Origin: Nitrospirota bacterium | GTDB lineage: Bacteria; Nitrospirota; Nitrospiria; Nitrospirales; UBA8639 | Length of the DNA stretch: 9,157 nt | Direction of reading: 5' to 3' | Assembly (NCBI GenBank): GCA_003233615.1 | Contig: QIMB01000306.1 | Span: 1-9,157, forward strand | In this document: positions 5,740 through 9,157 of the stretch, piece by piece | Layout: every line of letters starts with the position of its first letter | Numbering within the stretch: the stretch's first letter is position 1 | Position numbers and translations under genes: made by a program | The notes under the pieces: model-generated | What the model saw: only the letters and a program-made list of their open reading frames with translations | Told to the model about the DNA's origin: nothing | Databases searched by the model: none

Positions 5740-5940
5740 TTAGGTCAATAATTCCTCCAAATTCCACAACGGGAACCGGTTCATTTTAAAACCCCCTGGT
5801 CTACTTTTCTTAGCTGGGGCTTTGCGTTTTGACTTGGGCTTCGTGGCAAGAGGTTCGCCCAAGACCCCCTCAGAGATAAACACGCATTCCAGCCCCACTC
5901 CCCCAAACGTTACCAGTGCCGGAAAACGATATGCGAATGA
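5740..5940 (-). pseudogene. possible ORF remnant without a clear start
   Basis: A 66-codon open frame ends with TAA at 5740-5742 and is preceded by an in-frame TAA at 5941-5943. It reads AYRFPALVTFGGVGLECVF, then SEGVLGEPLATKPKSKRKAP, a basic linker, and GGFKMNRFPLWNLEELLT. The composition looks like real protein: a hydrophobic strand region, a Lys/Pro linker and an amphipathic end. The only starts are GTG codons without a ribosome binding site. It may be a short gene or the tail of a gene cut by the stop at 5941. I do not recognise it. The promoter of the next gene begins just after its stop. Confidence 0.25.
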
Positions 5941-6000
5941 TTAGGGTAGAATTTCAGCCACCCATATTCATAGGCTGGGCAATGGCGAGGGAAAGGCAAT

Positions 6001-6478
6001 CTATTTAGTCAGAATGGGTGCAACTGAGAGTGGTTCGGTCTTTTTTAACAGATACAAGGCAATCATGAGGACAAGAATCACCATGACGTGTAATCCCATA
6101 TCCAGAAGATAGTGGCGGAAGACTCGGGACATTGTCCTGGTGGGAAAACTCGGCACCGGCGGTGAGAATCCGTCGGACCGAAGCAATCACTCCTACATGC
6201 AAAAATGGTTCAAGGCGAATCCGGTCGTGCTGCAAAAAACCTAAGACCGTGCGGAATAATTCTAAGAGGATAATGACAAACAACAAATCATTGAGCAATG
6301 TAATCGTCGCGGACAAAAAGTTCTGTTCCACAGTTTGCACAAAGGAGAACCAGCTATATCCAAACACCAGCATGCCGACGACGAGGAAACTCAAGCAGGC
6401 GGTAATATAGCCCCACCGATCCAGAAACTGCATCCATCGAACCCATTGCTTAATTGACTCTGGTGTCCAGCCCAACAT
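6001..6478 (-). pseudogene. psiE: PsiE-family (phosphate-starvation-inducible) membrane protein, split by a frameshift
   Basis: The first frame (from ATG 6476-6478) gives about 116 residues with membrane segments near 23-47 and 58-82, then the family-like stretch EPFLHVGVIASVRRILTAGAE. After HQDN (around 6131) it turns into unlike sequence, while the next frame continues with VFRHYLLDMGLHVMVILVLM and ALYLLKKTEP, a fourth hydrophobic segment, to TAG at 6001-6003. One surplus base, or two missing, between about 6120 and 6135 explains this. Repaired, it is about 158 residues with four membrane helices, close to PsiE proteins (136 in E. coli). PsiE is induced by phosphate starvation; its biochemical role is unknown. 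The start is 16 nt after the preceding gene, whose stop overlaps its AAGGAGG. If the frameshift is a sequencing error the gene is intact. Confidence 0.7.
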
Positions 6479-6489
6479 AAATAGGATCG

Positions 6490-6496
6490 CCTCCTT
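6490..6496 (-). promoter_or_regulatory. Shine-Dalgarno of the PsiE-like gene, overlapping the upstream stop
   Basis: AAGGAGG (complement of 6490-6496) shares bases with the TAA stop at 6495-6497, giving TAAGGAGG. It lies 11 nt before the ATG at 6478, slightly long. The overlap indicates that the two genes are translated from one transcript. Confidence 0.7.
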
Positions 6497-6923
6497 ACGC
6501 CGTTCCTTGGTGCGGAGTATTCGGTGTGGGTTCCGGGGCTGTATCGTCAGTCCGCATTTGGCCGAATCTTAAGTCCTGCATCGCACCTGCCTCAATAGAA
6601 TGTCCGCAACACATGACTTTCTGAAAACCTTCTCCACCTCCCATGACCATTAATCGAAGACCGCACGATTGGCTCGAAACACGATTTTCATCAATGGTGA
6701 ATCCAGCGACCAAGGAGCCTTTTCTCCTGCCTCGCCCTTGAGAAAATGAAGGCACGACATCCTCTGTGGTCAATTCATTCCCACAGCACATAATTTTTTC
6801 AAATCCTTCCCCACCGTTCATCACTTTGACGACCAAGCCGCACGAGTCAGGATGCCGTTTGTGTTCGTCAATGATGTCCCCTTTTTTCAGTGCCATCGTC
6901 ATGTCCCCTTTTTTCAGTGCCAT
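6495..6923 (-). CDS. duplicated CCG-motif cysteine protein
   Basis: The 142-residue protein contains two copies, 59 residues apart, of one domain: residues 17-50 (IIDEHKRHPDSCGL, VMNGGEGFEKIMCCG) and 76-109 (TIDENRVSSQSCGL, VMGGGEGFQKVMCCG). Each has one Cys in SCGL and a CC pair in MCCG (C28, C46, C47; C87, C105, C106). This resembles the desulforedoxin/desulfoferrodoxin iron site, C-x2-CG then CCG, but the first cysteine is Pro or Ser here. A basic linker (SQGRGRRKGS) joins the copies and a Pro/Thr tail ends the chain. No signal peptide is seen. The ATG at 6921-6923 is chosen because AAGGAG (complement of 6931-6936) lies 7 nt upstream; the GTG two codons earlier is too close to it. Metal binding is inference. 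The PsiE-like gene follows after 16 nt. Confidence 0.8.
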   Translation of the reverse strand: MALKKGDMTMALKKGDIIDEHKRHPDSCGLVVKVMNGGEGFEKIMCCGNELTTEDVVPSFSQGRGRRKGSLVAGFTIDENRVSSQSCGLRLMVMGGGEGFQKVMCCGHSIEAGAMQDLRFGQMRTDDTAPEPTPNTPHQGTA

Positions 6924-6927
6924 CGTC
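6874..6927. repeat. perfect 27-bp tandem duplication including the start codon
   Basis: Positions 6874-6900 and 6901-6927 are identical, unit beginning ATGTCCCCTTTTTTCAGTGC. On the minus strand this doubles MALKKGDMT at the N-terminus of the cysteine protein, so the message carries two potential ATG starts, the second preceded by a GGGGAC purine run. Confidence 0.95.
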
Positions 6928-7251
6928 ACTCTCCTTGATATGAAGCAAGTATGTTTAGATTGATAACATCGAAACCCGCCAAAAAACGTGCAATTGTATG
7001 TTCAAAAAGGACTGTGGGGTAGCTAAACAAATTGCTGAGGGAAATGTCCAGAAATACAAAAAATGCATCCCTAGAAGCCTGTTCGAGATACGTGATCGTG
7101 ACGAGGTTATGCTGATTTGAGTCAGATTATTCGATCGTTTGAGTCGATTAGTGGGGACTATTGAAAGAAAAAGGATCGTAAAATTGGCCAAATCCAGTGC
7201 AACCGCAGTAGATCAGTCTTATCTTGGACGTGCTCTTTAATGAAAGGAACT
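6924..7251. other. intergenic region between nagZ and the cysteine protein
   Basis: No well-supported gene lies in these 328 nt. A 78-codon minus-strand frame (6955-7191) begins with TTG, has no ribosome binding site and does not look like protein. A 40-codon plus-strand frame (6998-7120) looks more protein-like but has no ribosome binding site. A pair of direct repeats lies at 7116-7145. The minus-strand promoter of the cysteine protein must lie here; I find no convincing -35/-10 pair. No clear terminator follows nagZ. Confidence 0.5.
7116..7150. repeat. direct repeat pair TTTGAGTC, 22-bp period
   Basis: TTTGAGTC occurs at 7116-7123 and 7138-7145, and both copies are followed by GATTA (the first after an extra A). 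A centre-to-centre spacing of 22 bp, about two helical turns, would suit two protein subunits on one DNA face. Confidence 0.5.
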
Positions 7252-8334
7252 TCAGACATTCGAGTTAGCGTAAGCCATGATGCTGGCCAAGACGTTGCGA
7301 TGGGAAGGAATCCCTACGATGTTGCAAAGTGTGGAAAGATCGATGGGCTGATACGGATGTACGAATTGCTGTTTCACGGTCTGAATTCTGGCAAGACTGG
7401 CTTCTATGCGAGTTGGCTCTAACTCTTGAGATGTGACAGCCTGCCGTAGGGCTTCAACTGTGTCAGTCGCGAGTACTCGGCTTTTACAGATTAGCAGCAT
7501 ATCGGCCCCAGCTTGTAAAGAACGAATGGCGGCCTCACCGACGCTAGCATGGTCTAAGATTGCGCGCATTTCCAAATCATCACTTACGATGATCCCGGAA
7601 AACCCGAGTTCCTTGCGAAGTAGTTCTGACAAAATCGTCGAAGACAGTGTGGCTGGGTATGTGGGGTCGAGGGCAGGATAGTGCACATGGGCCGTCATCA
7701 TCGCCTGAAGCCCGTGATCAATTGCATATCGAAATGGCTGTAATTCTATCTCTTCCAATCGGTCGCGAGTGGCATGTACGGTGGGAAGTTCGATATGCGA
7801 ATCAGTATGGGTATCCCCATGCCCTGGGAAATGCTTCCCGCAAGCCAGGACTCCATGATCGTGGAGTCCTGCAATTGTGGCCTCACCCATTCGACACACC
7901 TGGTCTGGTTCGGTTCCAAATGCTCGATTGCCAATAATCGGATTGGCAGGATTGGTGTGGATATCCAGAACCGGGGCCATATTCATGTTCATACCCACAC
8001 TTCGTAATTCTTTGGCAGTGACGGCCTGATAGGCCAGTTCTGTAAAGCCGGATTGAGCGACGGTGGCCGCTGGCGGGAAAATCGTAAAGTCAGAAGGAAG
8101 GCGTGAAACGCGCCCCCCTTCTTGATCAATAGCCATCAGCAGAGGAATGTTGCCGGCGAGTGTTTGCAATTCGTTCGTCAGCTTGGCGATTTGTTCGGGG
8201 GCCACTAAATTACGGGAAAAGAGAATCACGCCGCCTGGACGATACTCGTGTATCCAGGCTCGAAGATCCGGAGTCACCTCCGTTTCTTCGAACCCGATCA
8301 TGCACAATTGTCCGATGTGGTCTATGAGATTCAC
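7252..8334 (-). CDS. nagZ: beta-N-acetylhexosaminidase, glycoside hydrolase family 3
   Basis: NagZ removes N-acetylglucosamine from GlcNAc-anhydroMurNAc peptides in the cytoplasm during peptidoglycan recycling. The 360-residue protein is one GH3 barrel. It has MAIDQEGGRVSRL (68-79), the diagnostic GKHFPGHGDTHTDSH loop (166-180) with D174 and H176 as the expected acid/base pair, MMTAHVHYPALD (212-223), and the nucleophile region IIVSDDLEM (248-256), where D252 is the likely nucleophile. Length fits the family (341 in E. coli). The open frame extends 51 codons upstream into pepA, but GTG at 8332-8334 is preferred because it lies 13 nt after the pepA stop, has GAGG 4 nt before it, and puts the barrel at the N-terminus. 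No signal peptide or lipobox is present, which agrees with NagZ rather than secreted GH3 enzymes. Confidence 0.93.
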   Translation of the reverse strand: MNLIDHIGQLCMIGFEETEVTPDLRAWIHEYRPGGVILFSRNLVAPEQIAKLTNELQTLAGNIPLLMAIDQEGGRVSRLPSDFTIFPPAATVAQSGFTELAYQAVTAKELRSVGMNMNMAPVLDIHTNPANPIIGNRAFGTEPDQVCRMGEATIAGLHDHGVLACGKHFPGHGDTHTDSHIELPTVHATRDRLEEIELQPFRYAIDHGLQAMMTAHVHYPALDPTYPATLSSTILSELLRKELGFSGIIVSDDLEMRAILDHASVGEAAIRSLQAGADMLLICKSRVLATDTVEALRQAVTSQELEPTRIEASLARIQTVKQQFVHPYQPIDLSTLCNIVGIPSHRNVLASIMAYANSNV

Positions 8335-8347
8335 ACGGCCTCGAAGC

Positions 8348-9157
8348 TTACAAACCAGTGGCGCGATTGATGAGATATTGAATAAGGAGTCGAGTGCCGG
8401 TCCCAGTGGGGCCTTTCGCAATGCAGGGTTTTTCCGCAGCACTCCAATCGGTGCTGGCAATATCCAAATGTACCCATGGGTAGTCACCTGTAAATTTACT
8501 CAGGAACATGGCGGCCGTAATCATACCGCCCCCCCGCCCGCCAATATTGCGCATATCAGCTACGTCACTTTTTAATTGCTCAAAATATTCATCCCACAGA
8601 GGCATCTCCCACACTCGTTCACCTGAATCAATCCCTGCTTGGCGAACGGCCTTTTTGAGTGCATCGTTGGTGCCAAGCATGCCAATAGCAAATGCACCCA
8701 GCGCAACGATGGCTGCACCGGTTAACGTGGCGATGTCGATGACGCAAGCGGGTTTGAGTCGGGAGGCATAGGCTAAGCCGTCCGCCAGAATCAGACGCCC
8801 TTCCGCATCGGTGTTTAGTATCTCCACCGTTTTGCCAGAAAGCATCGTGTGCACATCGCCGGGTTTCGTCGCCCGCCCTCCTGGCATATTTTCCACTACA
8901 GGAAGGAGCCCTATCACATTCATGGGAAGTTTTAAGCGAGAGGCCGCACGGACGGCAGCTAAGACCTCGGCGCCACCGGTCATATCGGCTTTCATATGGT
9001 CCATATTTTCTGACGGTTTCAAGGAGATTCCGCCGGAATCGAACGTGACGGTTTTTCCAACGAAGACGACAGGGCGTTGCGCCTTGGGACCGCCAGAATA
9101 TTCCATAATAATGAAATAGGGAGGTTCAATGCTGCCTCGTGCCACACCTAATACTCC
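8348..9157 (-). CDS. pepA: leucyl aminopeptidase, M17 family (partial, 5' end outside window)
   Basis: The frame is open to the right edge, so about 269 C-terminal residues are seen; the family is usually near 500. This is the catalytic half of the two-metal aminopeptidase that removes N-terminal residues from peptides in the cytoplasm. It starts GVLGVARGSIEPPYFI, then shows GKTVTFDSGGISLKP (metal-ligand Lys and Asp), MKADMTGGAEV (Asp) and the family signature NTDAEGRL (Asp, Glu and the catalytic-site Arg), followed by VIDIATLTGAAIVALG. The end, PTGTGTRLLIQYLINRATGL, is normal. All visible active-site residues are present. nagZ follows after 13 nt in the same direction, so they are probably one operon. 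Some M17 proteins also bind DNA, but the N-terminal domain needed to judge that is missing. Confidence 0.95.
   Translation of the reverse strand, partial: GVLGVARGSIEPPYFIIMEYSGGPKAQRPVVFVGKTVTFDSGGISLKPSENMDHMKADMTGGAEVLAAVRAASRLKLPMNVIGLLPVVENMPGGRATKPGDVHTMLSGKTVEILNTDAEGRLILADGLAYASRLKPACVIDIATLTGAAIVALGAFAIGMLGTNDALKKAVRQAGIDSGERVWEMPLWDEYFEQLKSDVADMRNIGGRGGGMITAAMFLSKFTGDYPWVHLDIASTDWSAAEKPCIAKGPTGTGTRLLIQYLINRATGL

Noticed and set aside
5773..5782. 10-bp perfect palindrome GAACCGGTTC
   Set aside because: It lies inside a possible coding remnant and a palindrome of this length is expected by chance.
6955..7191. 78-codon minus-strand ORF upstream of the cysteine protein
   Set aside because: It has a TTG start without a ribosome binding site, no recognisable domain and unusual composition.
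8147..8575. 142-codon plus-strand ORF opposite nagZ and pepA
   Set aside because: It is a shadow of two well-supported enzyme genes and has no protein-like features.

Overview
The window looks like chromosome of a Gram-negative (diderm) bacterium: it has a TatA translocase subunit, a lipobox lipoprotein, several signal peptides, and the peptidoglycan-recycling enzyme NagZ next to a leucyl aminopeptidase. The style of the genes (long-tailed TatA plus HEAT lipoprotein, small conserved proteins, moderate GC) suggests Nitrospira or a relative, but this is an impression from protein style and was not tested. No tRNA, rRNA, CRISPR array, transposase or integrase was seen.

Layout. (1) 1-2812, minus strand, read from high to low coordinates: a 55-codon unannotated-size ORF (2645-2812), tatA with a long tail (1774-2580), a HEAT-repeat lipoprotein that starts 7 nt after tatA (987-1766), a single-domain response regulator (395-763), and the signal peptide of a secreted protein that runs off the left edge (1-77). 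(2) 2894-4671, plus strand: an unrecognised cytoplasmic protein, a small secreted protein with a glycine-rich hydrophobic stretch, and a class I glutamine-amidotransferase-like hydrolase of the gamma-glutamyl-GABA hydrolase type whose N-terminus extends upstream of the first ATG. (3) 4716-6923, minus strand: an accessory-looking block of short genes. It holds a duplicated cysteine-domain protein, a PsiE-family membrane protein split by a frameshift, a possible ORF remnant, a 46-residue very basic protein with a near-consensus promoter and Shine-Dalgarno, a decayed gene readable only by switching frame three times, and a protein with a Pro/Lys-rich tail. Two of these genes carry perfect in-frame tandem duplications (24 and 27 bp) at their 5' ends. 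(4) 7252-9157, minus strand: pepA (5' part outside the window) followed after 13 nt by nagZ.

How they may work together. tatA and the HEAT lipoprotein are almost certainly co-translated, so the lipoprotein is a candidate partner in export or envelope assembly. PepA and NagZ could both act in turnover of peptides and muropeptides. The most unusual observations are a second copy of the TatA amphipathic helix inside the TatA tail, the duplicated CCG domain that resembles half of a desulforedoxin site, and the concentration of frameshifts and tandem duplications between about 5.1 and 6.9 kb. That concentration could be genuine decay or indel errors in the underlying assembly; the sequence alone cannot decide.
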